From Legionella qingyii (lineage in GTDB: Bacteria; Pseudomonadota; Gammaproteobacteria; Legionellales; Legionellaceae): 64,000 nt of DNA. The notes under the pieces were generated by a model. It made no database searches. It had not been told where the DNA came from and was given only the letters and a program-made list of their open reading frames with translations. Made by a program: the position numbers and the translations under genes. Below are positions 34,890 through 45,107 of the stretch, piece after piece; the first letter of the stretch is position 1; every line of letters starts with the position of its first letter. The stretch spans positions 46,682-110,681 of the forward strand of contig NZ_QHJG01000015.1 of NCBI RefSeq assembly GCF_003184185.1, written 5' to 3'.

Positions 34890-36349
34890 TTTTTGAATTA
34901 TCTAAAAAAGACCGTCAGGCAACAGCCCAAGCGCCCAAAATTTCAACCAGTAAATACGCCATTCCTGCTGAATTGCAGCGAAAAACACCCCCCAAAATGC
35001 CTGCATGTTCCGAATTACAGGTAGTCCGGCATTTTACTCGTTTGTCTCATAAAAATTTCTCGATTGATAGCAATTTTTATCCTCTGGGTTCTTGTACCAT
35101 GAAGTATAATCCTCGAGGAGTTCACAAAGCAGCATCCATAGCCAACTTTCTCAATCGTCATCCTCTGACCCCAGAAGAAAATAGCCAAGGTTTTTTAGAG
35201 CCCTTGTATCTCTTGCAAGAACATATTGCTGAAATTACAGGAATGGCTGGTGTTTCTTTAACACCCATGGCCGGCTCACAAGGAGAATTTGCCGGCGTTG
35301 CGATGATTAAAGCCTATCATCAATCCCGAGGTGATACCGCACGCGATGAAATGCTGATCCCCGATGCGGCCCATGGTACAAACCCCGCCTCTGCTGTCAT
35401 GTGTGGCTTTAAGATTATTGAAATATCTACTGCTGCGGATGGCGACATCGATCTTGAAGCGTTAAAAAGCAAACTGGGACCAAGAACCGCCGGTATCATG
35501 CTAACCAATCCCTCTACTTTGGGCCTATTCATGCGCCAAATTAAAGAAATAGCGGCACTTGTTCACCAAGCAGGGGGATTATTGTATTACGATGGTGCCA
35601 ATCTTAATGCTATTTTGGGAAAAGTAAGACCCGGGGATATGGGTTTTGATGTCATGCATTTAAACCTGCATAAAACATTCGCAACCCCGCACGGTGGTGG
35701 CGGACCTGGTGCTGGTCCTGTAGCTGTAGGTAAGCGCCTGCTCCCCTTTATACCCCTACCGGTCGTGAAAAAATCCGATTCAGGATATCAATGGGCAACT
35801 CGCCAGGACTATCCACAAAGCATTGGCCGTCTGTCTTGTTTTATGGGAAATGCAGGTATTTTACTGCGTGCCTATTTTTATATGCGCGTGCTCGGTAAAG
35901 AAGGATTACTTCGCGTTTCAGAATACGCAACGCTTAATGCAAATTATCTACTCAAAGAACTGACTAAAGCAGGTTTTACGGCAGCCTATCCGAACCGACG
36001 TGCATCTCATGAATTTATTCTTACTTTAAGTCCAGAAAAGAAAACATTTGGGGTTACCGCAATGGATTTTGCCAAAAGGCTGTTGGATTATGGCGTTCAT
36101 GCCCCAACTACTTATTTCCCATTGCTCATTCCTGAATGCCTCCTGATTGAACCAACGGAAACTGAGAGCAAGGAAGAATTAGATCATTTTGTGGGAATCA
36201 TGAAAATGATTAAAGAAGAAGCAGCCACAAACCCTGACTTGGTTAAAAATGCCCCTCATACGTTACCGGTCAAACGGTTAGATGATGTTAAGGCAGCCCG
36301 AGAATTGGATTTAAATTATTTTGCATCCCATAAAGATGAAGAAGCCTAG
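34883..36349 (+). CDS. gcvPB: Glycine dehydrogenase subunit 2 (P protein, C-terminal part)
   Basis: 488 residues carrying the PLP lysine: [19 protein letters not shown]. Also visible are [22 protein letters not shown] and [15 protein letters not shown]. Forms the active P protein with GcvPA. The lipoamide dehydrogenase L protein is not in the window and is probably shared with other complexes. GGAAGG before the ATG supports the start. Confidence 0.95.
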   Translation: MLIFELSKKDRQATAQAPKISTSKYAIPAELQRKTPPKMPACSELQVVRHFTRLSHKNFSIDSNFYPLGSCTMKYNPRGVHKAASIANFLNRHPLTPEENSQGFLEPLYLLQEHIAEITGMAGVSLTPMAGSQGEFAGVAMIKAYHQSRGDTARDEMLIPDAAHGTNPASAVMCGFKIIEISTAADGDIDLEALKSKLGPRTAGIMLTNPSTLGLFMRQIKEIAALVHQAGGLLYYDGANLNAILGKVRPGDMGFDVMHLNLHKTFATPHGGGGPGAGPVAVGKRLLPFIPLPVVKKSDSGYQWATRQDYPQSIGRLSCFMGNAGILLRAYFYMRVLGKEGLLRVSEYATLNANYLLKELTKAGFTAAYPNRRASHEFILTLSPEKKTFGVTAMDFAKRLLDYGVHAPTTYFPLLIPECLLIEPTETESKEELDHFVGIMKMIKEEAATNPDLVKNAPHTLPVKRLDDVKAARELDLNYFASHKDEEA

Positions 36350-36416
36350 AGGAACCATTAATCTTCAATTCCAGGATAGGTGATGCAAATAAGGCCCTAG
36401 AGCATCTCTGATTATA

Positions 36417-36451
36417 ATCATAACTTGGGCGCTATACGTCCGAGTTATGAT
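36417..36451. promoter_or_regulatory. Long stem-loop between gcvPB and the chemosensory operon
   Basis: ATCATAACTTGGGCG (36417-36431) pairs with CGTCCGAGTTATGAT (36437-36451), 15 pairs with two G-U on the plus strand and a 5-base loop. No T-run follows (CCCTCCCTG), so it is not a typical intrinsic terminator. It lies 68 bases after gcvPB and 150 before cheW; it could end the gcv transcript or be an operator. Confidence 0.45.
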
Positions 36452-36600
36452 CCCTCCCTGTAAGACCACACTTAAAACACATAGGGCATGTCTTGTGCAT
36501 CAATCCTATTAGGTCTATAAATATAAAATGGAATTAATAATTTATTTTTACACGAGCATCACCTACGCTTTAGATAGGGCGCCGAATTATAAAAGAAGGA

Positions 36601-37086
36601 ATGTATAAAGTGCTTCCCAAGAACCTTACAGTTCTCCATTTTCTCTTACAAGACATACAAGTCTGTATGGATTTACGTTATATAGAAAGAATCCTCCCTT
36701 TGCCTATGCTCGAAATCGTTCCATCCAGTCCAGTCTATTTTGCGGGATTAATGAATTTTAAAAGCAATTGCATTCCTGTGCTTGACTTGGCTATTGGTAC
36801 GGGCTTGACACGAAATGAAGTCTATCCATTAAATACGCCCATTCTACTTTGCGCTGATGGAACGCATCAGGTTGGCTTGATTGTTGATAAAGTCCTTGGA
36901 TTGAGTCCTGTCGATGAACAACAAATCGAAATACATGAAGAATTTACAAGTAATAACTCACCTTTTTTTGGCGCTGTGACGCTGGAAACAGGGGTTTCAC
37001 TATTGATTAACATCGATTGGGTTTTTGCTTTAAAGTTAACCCAACTCCACCATTCGACTACGAATCATGAGCAACATGAGCACTAA
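36601..37086 (+). CDS. cheW: CheW-like adaptor protein
   Basis: A 161-residue single CheW domain linking receptors to CheA. Visible: a beta start VLHFLLQDIQVCMDLRYIERIL, the FAGLMNFKSNCIPVLDL core and VGLIVDKVLGL. The start is uncertain: GAAGGA abuts the ATG, whereas it is eight bases before a GTG three codons later, which may be the true start. First gene of a chemosensory operon in which the genes overlap or nearly touch. Confidence 0.85.
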   Translation: MYKVLPKNLTVLHFLLQDIQVCMDLRYIERILPLPMLEIVPSSPVYFAGLMNFKSNCIPVLDLAIGTGLTRNEVYPLNTPILLCADGTHQVGLIVDKVLGLSPVDEQQIEIHEEFTSNNSPFFGAVTLETGVSLLINIDWVFALKLTQLHHSTTNHEQHEH

Positions 37087-37948
37087 TATATTAAATGACA
37101 TAAAAAAACTTGAGCCTGCATTTATAGAATTAATTCATGAGCGTTATGGACTTATTATCCATGTAAACCAAGCTCAAGAATTAGCAAAAACCATTACTGC
37201 TGCATGTAATAAATTCAATTACCAACCCCGAGAATACTTGGAGCAATTAAAATGCTGCGCCAGTAATTCTTCTTTATTAGCTGATTTAGTTGCAGCAATT
37301 ACAGTGGGAGAAAGCTACTTTTTTCGTGACAAAAATCAGATGAATTTACTTGAGCATAAGCTTCTACCTCAATTGATAAAACGAAAATCAGAAGATTTTA
37401 CTTTAAAAATTTGGAGTGCCGGTTGTTCTTCAGGTGAAGAAATATATACCATTGCCATGTTGTTGGATAAACTCATACCCAATCTTGATACATGGGATCT
37501 CTATTTATTAGGTACCGATATCAATACCACCGCACTACAGAAAGCAATTTCAGGAACATATGGACAATGGTCCATGCGCTCTATTCCAGAAAATTACTTA
37601 CAACGATATTTTCAAAAAAATAATCGTACTTATATTATATCGCCTGAGATTCGTGATTTGGTACAATTTAAATACCTAAACTTATGTGATAATACCTATC
37701 CATCCATAATCAATGGAATATTTGAAGTCGATTTAATCCTATGCCGCAATGTGCTAATTTATTTTGATAATGAACTTGTTACAAAAATTATGAAAAAGAT
37801 AAGCGCATGCATGACTGAAAATGCTTATCTTTTACTGGGCGCATCAGATCCTATTGTTACAATTGGGACAAATCTTGTTTTTCATCATGATGGTGCAATC
37901 TATTTCTCACTGGATAGTAATGATGAAACAAAAAAGGATTTTGAATGA
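37067..37948 (+). CDS. cheR: Chemotaxis protein methyltransferase CheR
   Basis: A 293-residue SAM-dependent enzyme that methylates glutamates of the receptor. Visible: VGESYFFRD, IWSAGCSSGEEIYTIAM (SAM site), GTDINTTAL and ILCRNVLIYF. It overlaps cheW by 20 bases; a second ATG nine bases later is also possible. With CheB downstream, receptor adaptation is complete here. Confidence 0.93.
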   Translation: MSNMSTNILNDIKKLEPAFIELIHERYGLIIHVNQAQELAKTITAACNKFNYQPREYLEQLKCCASNSSLLADLVAAITVGESYFFRDKNQMNLLEHKLLPQLIKRKSEDFTLKIWSAGCSSGEEIYTIAMLLDKLIPNLDTWDLYLLGTDINTTALQKAISGTYGQWSMRSIPENYLQRYFQKNNRTYIISPEIRDLVQFKYLNLCDNTYPSIINGIFEVDLILCRNVLIYFDNELVTKIMKKISACMTENAYLLLGASDPIVTIGTNLVFHHDGAIYFSLDSNDETKKDFE

Positions 37949-38541
37949 TGATCAAAGAACAAAAGCATGCTTCAGAATTGATACCCAAAAATGAAGAAGC
38001 ACTTAAAATACTGCAGGCAAGAGCAAAACAACTTGCCAAACAGGAAATAGATACCAGTAAAAATCATGGTATTACTTTCGTTCGCTTTAGCCTAGGCCAA
38101 AATGAAAATTATGGGATCTCTTATCAATATGTCCAAGAAGTTTTACGTAATGTGAACATCGCTCCAGCTCCTTTCGTACCTAATTTTATTGCCGGGGTAA
38201 TCAACTGGCGAGGTGCGCTGATTACGGTAGTAGATCTCATTAAGTTTTTTCATCTAAATTATGCAATTACCGATACGGAACAGAATAGTGAATTTATCAT
38301 CGTTGTTCAGGCAAATAATATAACTCTTGGCTTACTTGTGCATCACGTCGAAGGTAGCGAGCTTTATCAACCTAGCGAGCTAGCCGCGCCATTATCTTCT
38401 GCGAATGTGACTAATCCAGAATATATTCTGGGATTACATCATGCCGTTACGGCAATCATTAATGTAGAAACGTTCATATCAAGTTTAAGCCAAGAACTTA
38501 AAATGCGTTTATATAAGATAGGAGAAACTCATGGAAACTAA
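37945..38541 (+). CDS. cheW: Second CheW-like adaptor protein
   Basis: A 198-residue protein: about 45 N-terminal residues outside the domain (KILQARAKQLAKQEI, helical) and then a CheW domain with NYGISYQYVQEVLRN, PNFIAGVINWRGALITVVDL and ITLGLLVHHVEG. Overlaps cheR by four bases (ATGA). Two adaptors in one operon are common in systems with alternative outputs. Confidence 0.9.
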   Translation: MMIKEQKHASELIPKNEEALKILQARAKQLAKQEIDTSKNHGITFVRFSLGQNENYGISYQYVQEVLRNVNIAPAPFVPNFIAGVINWRGALITVVDLIKFFHLNYAITDTEQNSEFIIVVQANNITLGLLVHHVEGSELYQPSELAAPLSSANVTNPEYILGLHHAVTAIINVETFISSLSQELKMRLYKIGETHGN

Positions 38542-40387
38542 TGGGAATAAACGGTTTGTTCTTACAGTACGTGCTCGTTTGTTGATTGGCTTTATGACCC
38601 TTAGTTTACCTGTAATACTATCAATTCTGTATTTGATCCCCAAAGTAAACAACGTAGTCTATCTGAGTCAGGAAATTCGTAGTGAAAACTTAACTGAAAT
38701 TCTTGATAGCCAAATCTATCAAACCCAAGACCTTCTCGAACACTGGGCGATGACGGGGGATCCGAGCGCCAAAGTGCATTTCGCCCGTTTGTGGGGTCAA
38801 ATTAATCAAGTCAGGAACCGTTGGGATCAAGTAATGCATTCAATCGGTGATAAAACATTACAGACTAAATGGGATAAATTGCAAGAATTATATACGCCTC
38901 TTTATGATATTCAAACATCATTCATCAATGCCCCCAGAGATCCCAATAATTCAAGTAATGTAGAAAATAGCCGAAATAAGACGAGAGATGTCGAAAATGC
39001 AATGATTGACATTATACTGGGTACTTATTCTTCAGAAACAGGCAAAAGAAGTGGTGGCTTGTATTCATCTTTATCGAAGGAAATTGAAAAAAATACGGAT
39101 AAGATCAATGAAAGCTTAAGTTCCCTAAAAAAATCTGCTTATGCATTATTGATTCTTGCCATTCTTTTAACGATCACAGTTCCTTACATAACACAACGAT
39201 CGATAGCGCGGCCAGTGGATAATGCAATTAATATTGCAGAACGCATCGCAGCCGGTGAGCGTGATATAGATATCCAAATCCGATCTGCAGATAAATTGGG
39301 TAAAATGCTGTTATCGTTAAAAACAATGCAAGAGGCGATTAAGAAAAATGAAGAAATCCTTCGCAATAAAGAAGAAGAATCTCGAGAGTTATTTGAAAAA
39401 TTAGTCAATTCATCGAAAAAATTTAGACTACATAGCAGTAAAGTTGCCTCAGGTGATCTTAGGGAGCGTCTTGAAATAGATAAAGAAGATGTATTGCAGG
39501 ATCTAGGCAGAGATTTAAATTCGATGACCGATGGATTGGCATCAATCACCAAAAAAATTACTAAAGTCAGCAGCGATATAGTCACCATGGTTGGCACGGT
39601 ACTCACATCAGCCAATGAACAAGCAGAAGGTATTACTTCTCAAGCCTCAGCTATTAATGAAATCAGTGCTTCACTTGAAGAAATAGATAAGAGCTCAAAG
39701 CAAACCATGGCTAAGGCACAAATGCTACGGGAAGTTGCTAAAAATACCTACGAGCAAGGAAAACTAGGCACCGAATCAGTCGAGCAGAGTATTCATGGCA
39801 TTAAAGCTTCTGAAGAAAAGATGAAGCTTATAGCGCAAACCATTCTTGATTTAAGTAATCACACGCAACAAATTGGCGACATTACTTCGGTGGTCAATAC
39901 TCTTGCCCAACAATCAAAAATGCTAGCATTGAATGCATCAATTGAAGCCTCCAAAGCCGGAGAAGCTGGAAAAGGTTTTGCCGCCGTAGCAACGGAAGTG
40001 CGAAATCTTGCAGAGCAATCAGAACAATCCACCGTGCAGGTCCAAAAAATTCTTGAAGACATTCGACGCACTACAGAACGAGCCGTTACCGTAACCGAAG
40101 AAGGAACCAAGACTCTTGATTCAGGACTAAAACTCATTGAAAAAGCAGGCCAAATTATCCAGGCTTTAAGTAAAATGATTAATGAAGCGTCGATTTCAAG
40201 TCAACACATCGAGGTGGCTATTCGCCAAGAAGCAGTTGGCATTGAACAAATCGTTGAAAGCATGAATGAAATTAATCGCACTACTTCAACTTTTTCCAGC
40301 GGAATAAAAGAGATGATGACATTTATTCATAATTTGGATGATATTGCCAAACATCTAAAGGATGATATAGATATCTACAAAGTTTAG
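38531..40387 (+). CDS. Methyl-accepting chemotaxis protein
   Basis: A 618-residue receptor. TM1 at about 13-33, a periplasmic helical domain of about 165 residues (four-helix-bundle type), TM2 at about 202-222, HAMP to about 280, then the long coiled-coil signalling domain with tip TLAQQSKMLALNASIEASKAG followed by GKGFAAVATEVRNLAEQS. No C-terminal NWETF-like tether for CheR. Ligand unknown. RBS AGGAGA lies in the end of the second cheW, which it overlaps by 11 bases. It is the only receptor gene in the operon. Confidence 0.93.
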   Translation: METNGNKRFVLTVRARLLIGFMTLSLPVILSILYLIPKVNNVVYLSQEIRSENLTEILDSQIYQTQDLLEHWAMTGDPSAKVHFARLWGQINQVRNRWDQVMHSIGDKTLQTKWDKLQELYTPLYDIQTSFINAPRDPNNSSNVENSRNKTRDVENAMIDIILGTYSSETGKRSGGLYSSLSKEIEKNTDKINESLSSLKKSAYALLILAILLTITVPYITQRSIARPVDNAINIAERIAAGERDIDIQIRSADKLGKMLLSLKTMQEAIKKNEEILRNKEEESRELFEKLVNSSKKFRLHSSKVASGDLRERLEIDKEDVLQDLGRDLNSMTDGLASITKKITKVSSDIVTMVGTVLTSANEQAEGITSQASAINEISASLEEIDKSSKQTMAKAQMLREVAKNTYEQGKLGTESVEQSIHGIKASEEKMKLIAQTILDLSNHTQQIGDITSVVNTLAQQSKMLALNASIEASKAGEAGKGFAAVATEVRNLAEQSEQSTVQVQKILEDIRRTTERAVTVTEEGTKTLDSGLKLIEKAGQIIQALSKMINEASISSQHIEVAIRQEAVGIEQIVESMNEINRTTSTFSSGIKEMMTFIHNLDDIAKHLKDDIDIYKV

Positions 40388-40396
40388 GAGCTCCAT

Positions 40397-42670
40397 ATGA
40401 CTCCAGACGATCAATTACTTGCAACCTTTAGTGCAGAACTTGAATCATTACTGATAATTATCACGGATCATTTAAAAATGATTGAGCGTAGTGAATCAAC
40501 GAGTAATATAAGTCCTATGATGGAAGAAATTTCCCGAGCAGGACGAAATATTAAAGTATCTGCATTTTCTGTTGGTATCGATGATCTGGGGAAAATAGCT
40601 GAGTACATTGAAAAACTTTTTGAGCCATCTCAAAACGTATCACTTGAACGAATTAATTTAGGGTTTCACGCCGTGGATGGAATGCGTGAAATTCTTCATG
40701 ATTTTATAGAAAAAAAGCCACCATCCGCGGAGCTTCATGCATTATTGTACCAGTTACAACAGGCTCTTCATGCCGAAAAGACTGAAGAAATCGCAAATAT
40801 AGAAGAATCGCCTTCACCTAAGCCTATTGTCCCTGAAGAAAAACCGGCGACTAAAGCATTAGACAATGAATTTGTAAAAAAACTTGTTGAAACATTCAAA
40901 GCAGAACTTCAGGAAAATTTAATCACCATTACCGATGGTTTGCTGCAGCTTGAAAAAGGAACTCAATCAGAACATGAGTTCCAGAGTTTACTCGAGGAAA
41001 TCTTTCGTATTGCGCATAACATCAAAGGCTCTTCGCGTGGTATAGGAGCTCTTGATGTAGGTGAGATTGCTCATCATATAGAGACTTTATTTACCGCCAT
41101 CCAGAAAAAAAGCATAAAAATTTCTCCGGGCTTGATTAATCTTTGTCTGCAATCGATCGATTACATGAATGAAGCCATGCAATGTTTCAGTGAGCAAAAA
41201 CCACTATCGTTTGACTTAAAAAATCACTTAATGCAACTAGAACATTATAATGAATTGTCCTCTGAAGAAATTCCATCTCCAGGATCAAGTGCTGAGCTAT
41301 CTGCGGTTAAAAAAGCACCCGTAACTCAAGAAGTACAAACAAAAACAAGTGAATTTGAATCAATCCGCGTTTCGTTACAAAATTTGGATCGTGTTTCAGT
41401 TTATACAGAAGAAATTCAAACCATTAAAATTGCCATCGAAGAATATTACAACAAATTAACCAAGTTGAATTATGAAATCGAGAATCTGGTCCAATTATGG
41501 AAAAAAAATAAAGCCAATTTAAAAATCCTTGCTCAAGAGGAAGAAGAACCTTTGCTCTCCTTGTTCTCCACAAGTTTTGTTGAATTATCTCAAATCAATA
41601 ATGCAACTCACTTAATACAAAGGGAGTTACGAACCCCCGTTAACGAACTATCCATCTTATTAAATGCGCTCCAGGATGAAATTCGCACTTTGCGCCTTAT
41701 TCCAGTAACCACCCAATTACGGAATTTACCGCGAATCGTACGTGATTTAGGCCATGAACTAAATAAACAAGTGGAACTCGAAATAAATAGTAATGATGTA
41801 AAAATTGATAAAATGATCCTCGATGGCTTAAAAGATCCCATCGTGCATCTTTTACGCAATGCAATCGATCACGGTATAGAAAACGCTGAAGCCCGTAAAG
41901 CAGCCGGCAAATCCCCTCAAGGCAATATTCGTATCAATGTTAATCAGGAAGATAACCAGATTGTGTTCAAAATCATTGATGATGGTACCGGCATTAAAGC
42001 AGATGATGTGATTCGCATCGCGTTACAAAAAAAAATAATTACCCAAGCTGAGCTTGAAAATATGAAAAAAGAAGATATTTACGAGCTCATTTTTCGACCG
42101 GGTTTCTCCACTCGGGAAATTGCAACTGATATTTCTGGGCGTGGCGTGGGCTTGGATGTCGTACGTTCCAATTTGCTTCGCTTAAAAGGCCAGGTCAGTA
42201 TTGAAAGTCAACCCGGAAAAGGAACCATTTTCTTTCTGAAAGTGCCGCTCACCTTGGCTACAGAACGTGGGTTGACTGTTGCCTGTGACGGTCAAATTTT
42301 TGTGATTCTTACCAACTCTGTAGAAACAGTGATGTTATTAAAACGGCATGAAGTTATAACCGTGGAAGGAAGCCCGAGTGTTCTTGTCAAAGAACAACCA
42401 GTTTTGTTATGCTCGTTGTCTAAGGTACTGCATCTTGATGAAAAGAAACAGAATAATAAAGAACATATCTCTGTTGTTGTAATCAAAAAAAATGGGGACA
42501 GTATTGCCTTACTTGTCGACGAAATTATTGGTGAAAGGGAAATTGTACTCAAACCGTTGCAAGAACCATTAACAAATATCCCTTGTGTCATCGGAGCTAC
42601 TCTGACGGGCAGCAATCAAATTAATTTCGTATTAAACTCCTCGGAGATCATTAAAAAAATGCTGCTATAG
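40397..42670 (+). CDS. cheA: Chemotaxis histidine kinase CheA with tandem HPt domains
   Basis: A 757-residue kinase. Two HPt-like domains: the first (about 1-125) has Arg50 where the phosphorylated His belongs (AGRNIK); the second (about 160-275) has His207 in RIAHNIKGSSRGIG and should be active. Then a dimerisation region, the ATPase domain (LLRNAIDHGIE, IDDGTGIKADD, FRPGFSTRE, ISGRGVGLDVV) and a CheW-like C-terminus. No receiver is fused. Phosphate would pass from His207 to CheB and to the receiver of the cyclase. Begins nine bases after the receptor gene. Confidence 0.93.
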   Translation: MTPDDQLLATFSAELESLLIIITDHLKMIERSESTSNISPMMEEISRAGRNIKVSAFSVGIDDLGKIAEYIEKLFEPSQNVSLERINLGFHAVDGMREILHDFIEKKPPSAELHALLYQLQQALHAEKTEEIANIEESPSPKPIVPEEKPATKALDNEFVKKLVETFKAELQENLITITDGLLQLEKGTQSEHEFQSLLEEIFRIAHNIKGSSRGIGALDVGEIAHHIETLFTAIQKKSIKISPGLINLCLQSIDYMNEAMQCFSEQKPLSFDLKNHLMQLEHYNELSSEEIPSPGSSAELSAVKKAPVTQEVQTKTSEFESIRVSLQNLDRVSVYTEEIQTIKIAIEEYYNKLTKLNYEIENLVQLWKKNKANLKILAQEEEEPLLSLFSTSFVELSQINNATHLIQRELRTPVNELSILLNALQDEIRTLRLIPVTTQLRNLPRIVRDLGHELNKQVELEINSNDVKIDKMILDGLKDPIVHLLRNAIDHGIENAEARKAAGKSPQGNIRINVNQEDNQIVFKIIDDGTGIKADDVIRIALQKKIITQAELENMKKEDIYELIFRPGFSTREIATDISGRGVGLDVVRSNLLRLKGQVSIESQPGKGTIFFLKVPLTLATERGLTVACDGQIFVILTNSVETVMLLKRHEVITVEGSPSVLVKEQPVLLCSLSKVLHLDEKKQNNKEHISVVVIKKNGDSIALLVDEIIGEREIVLKPLQEPLTNIPCVIGATLTGSNQINFVLNSSEIIKKMLL

Positions 42671-42683
42671 TGAACTATTACCC

Positions 42684-43742
42684 ATGATAAAAATTTTAAT
42701 TGTTGATGACTCACCAACTGAAGTCGCATTAATTCAACACATCATCCAATCTGAAAATGATATGCAAGTCATTGGTGTTGCAAAAAATGGCAAAGAAGCA
42801 ATTGACTTAACAGCAAAATTAAAACCTGATCTCATTACCATGGATATTCAAATGCCAATCATGGATGGACTCGAAGCCACTCGCATAATTATGGCTGAAA
42901 ATCCGACCCCCATTGTGGTAATCAGCTCCATGGTGAATGATGAGTCGCTCCATGCCACCTTCCATATTCTTGAAGCAGGCGCGTTAACTGCTTTGGCAAA
43001 ACCCGTTAATGTATTTTCTCCTTCTTTTGAAGAAAGCAGGAAACACATCGTAGATACCCTGCGAAGTCTCTCTGATATTCGCGTTGTCAAAAAACCATTG
43101 AAGAAAAATTCGCCTCTTGAAGAAGGCAAAAAAAATAAAACAGAACACGCTAAAATTATAAATTACGAAATTGTAGGGATAGGCGCTTCTGTTGGCGGTC
43201 CTATGGCATTAAAGACGATTCTCTCGCAATTAACTCCTGATTTTCCATTACCTATTATGGTGGTTCAACATATGAGTCCTGGCTTTATTCGAGGATTTGC
43301 ACAATGGCTTGAAGAAAATACGGGTCTTAAAGTAAAAAATGCAGTAAATCATGAACCATTGCAAAAAGGAACAGTATATGTAGCTCCGGAACACCAGCAT
43401 ATGGAAATTGAACGTCTTCATGAACAATTAATATGTAAATTAGTTGATGGGGTTCCAGTGTCTGGTTTTTGTCCTTCGATTACACGATTGCTGCAATCCA
43501 TTGCTAAAGTTTCTGGAAACAAAGCGATTGGAATTCTATTAACCGGAATGAGTGATGATGGGGCAGAAGGCTTATTGGAATTAAAAAAAGCCCATGGACA
43601 TACCTTGATTCAAAACCAGGAAAGTTCCATCGTTTTTGGAATGGGCGCGGTAGCTCAATCATTGGATGCTGTAGATCAGGTCATTGGTTTAGAGCAAATT
43701 GCAAGTTATTTAACAAAAATTTGTACCACAAAATATGAGTAG
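42684..43742 (+). CDS. cheB: Chemotaxis response regulator methylesterase CheB
   Basis: A 352-residue protein that demethylates the receptor. Receiver at 1-120: VDDSPTE, LITMDIQMPIMDG (phosphorylated Asp), VVISSM and LAKP. Linker, then the methylesterase with GIGASVGGPMAL (catalytic Ser), VVQHMSPGF (His) and LLTGMSDDGAEGL (Asp). Length and order are normal. Overlaps the next gene by eight bases. Confidence 0.94.
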   Translation: MIKILIVDDSPTEVALIQHIIQSENDMQVIGVAKNGKEAIDLTAKLKPDLITMDIQMPIMDGLEATRIIMAENPTPIVVISSMVNDESLHATFHILEAGALTALAKPVNVFSPSFEESRKHIVDTLRSLSDIRVVKKPLKKNSPLEEGKKNKTEHAKIINYEIVGIGASVGGPMALKTILSQLTPDFPLPIMVVQHMSPGFIRGFAQWLEENTGLKVKNAVNHEPLQKGTVYVAPEHQHMEIERLHEQLICKLVDGVPVSGFCPSITRLLQSIAKVSGNKAIGILLTGMSDDGAEGLLELKKAHGHTLIQNQESSIVFGMGAVAQSLDAVDQVIGLEQIASYLTKICTTKYE

Positions 43743-45045
43743 CTCTTCTATGGAAAAAGAAAATCCAGTGATTTTGGTTGTGGATGATAGCGCTACAATG
43801 CGTCTAATTACCTGCAATGCATTAATCAAAGTAGGTTTTGAAGTCATTCAAGCCGAAAATGGTGATGCCGCATTATCGCTACTTAAAACCTCTAAACCTG
43901 ATGCAATTTTGCTGGATGTAGAAATGCCAGGTATGAATGGTTTTGAAGTATGTGCAGCGATTCGAAAATTACCTGATTGTCTTTTCCTTCCAATCATGAT
44001 GGTTACTGGTTTAGAAGACTATGAATCCATTAATAAAGCCTTTCAGGCCGGGGCTACTGATTTTACCACTAAGCCAATTAATCCAACGCTACTGGGATAT
44101 CGTGTCCGTTATATGGTGCGTACTAACTCGTACTTTCAAGACTTGCAGATTGCTGAACAAAGGGTCAAAGTCCTGAATGAAGAGCTGATTAATAAGTTAG
44201 TCGAAATCCAGCAAAATGCGATTGCTGTAGCACGCTTTGTCCCTCAAGATTTTCTTAAAGTGCTGAATCGTAAAAATATTTCGGATATCAAGCTCGGCGA
44301 TTGTGTTGAAAAAGTCATGACCGTTTTATTTTTAGATATAAAATCGTTTACTTCTCTAGCTGAACGTTTATCTCCTGTTGAAATTTTCACTGTTTTTAAC
44401 GAACTAATGAGTTATTTAGATCCAGCCATTTTTAAAAATTCTGGTCTTATTGATAAATATATTGGTGATGCCGTTATGGCATTATTCAATAATGCCGATG
44501 ATGCTGTCGCTGCGGCATTGGACATGTTAGATGCCCTGGATGATTTCAATGCCACCCGTGTAGGCGATAACCTGAAACCCATTAACGTAGGAATTGGGAT
44601 AAACACCGGTAATTTGATTGTAGGCACCGTTGGTTTTGAAAAACGGATGGATTGCAGTGTAATTAGTGATGCAGTCAATATTGCTTCTCGACTTGAATCA
44701 TTAACTAGAAATTTTAATATTGAACTTGTCATTGGTGAACAAACCTATGAAGAATTAAAACAAAAAGAAAAATACAATTTACGGTGCTTAGGTTTAACGC
44801 AAGTGAAAGGCAAAAGCTTGCCTATAAGAATTTATGAAGTTTTTAACCATAACCCATTAACCGAAATACAATTGAAAAAGGATTCTGCTTCTCTTTTTAC
44901 GACTGCATTGAAGCATTATGAAGCCAAACAATTTGCCGATGCAGCAAATCTTCTTGAGCAAATCGTATTAAATAATCCAAATGACTCACCCGCACAATAT
45001 TTTTTGCAGCGATGCAAAGAAAAAATGATTGATGAGAACGCCTAA
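43735..45045 (+). CDS. Receiver-class III adenylate cyclase
   Basis: A 436-residue cytoplasmic protein. Receiver at about 12-130 (VDDSATMR, ILLDVEMPGMNG, TKPINP), a coiled linker, and a class III cyclase domain at about 185-370: both metal Asp are present (FLDIKSF, IGDAVMALF), as are NIASRLE with the transition-state Asn and Arg, and VKGKSLPI with the Lys used for adenine. A tail of about 60 residues looks TPR-like (ALKHYEAKQFADAANLLE). As the last gene of the che operon it is the probable output: phosphorylation by CheA would control cAMP. GTP use cannot be fully excluded. Confidence 0.88.
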   Translation: MSSSSMEKENPVILVVDDSATMRLITCNALIKVGFEVIQAENGDAALSLLKTSKPDAILLDVEMPGMNGFEVCAAIRKLPDCLFLPIMMVTGLEDYESINKAFQAGATDFTTKPINPTLLGYRVRYMVRTNSYFQDLQIAEQRVKVLNEELINKLVEIQQNAIAVARFVPQDFLKVLNRKNISDIKLGDCVEKVMTVLFLDIKSFTSLAERLSPVEIFTVFNELMSYLDPAIFKNSGLIDKYIGDAVMALFNNADDAVAAALDMLDALDDFNATRVGDNLKPINVGIGINTGNLIVGTVGFEKRMDCSVISDAVNIASRLESLTRNFNIELVIGEQTYEELKQKEKYNLRCLGLTQVKGKSLPIRIYEVFNHNPLTEIQLKKDSASLFTTALKHYEAKQFADAANLLEQIVLNNPNDSPAQYFLQRCKEKMIDENA

Positions 45046-45080
45046 CCCTTAAAGCAAATCCAAGGATAAGCGCAATGAAA

Positions 45081-45107
45081 TCCCCAGGTGCCACTTCGCC
45101 CAGGTTA
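45081..45107. repeat. CCTGGGT-type repeat remnant
   Basis: CCCCAGGTGCCACTTCGCCC leading into AGGTTAG, a worn half of the dispersed palindrome, in the 168-base gap between the cyclase gene and kdsB. Confidence 0.4.

Noticed and set aside
39184..39615. 143-residue minus-strand ORF
   Set aside because: Antisense to the receptor HAMP/coiled-coil region; low-complexity Ser/Leu composition arises from the coiled-coil codons on the other strand.
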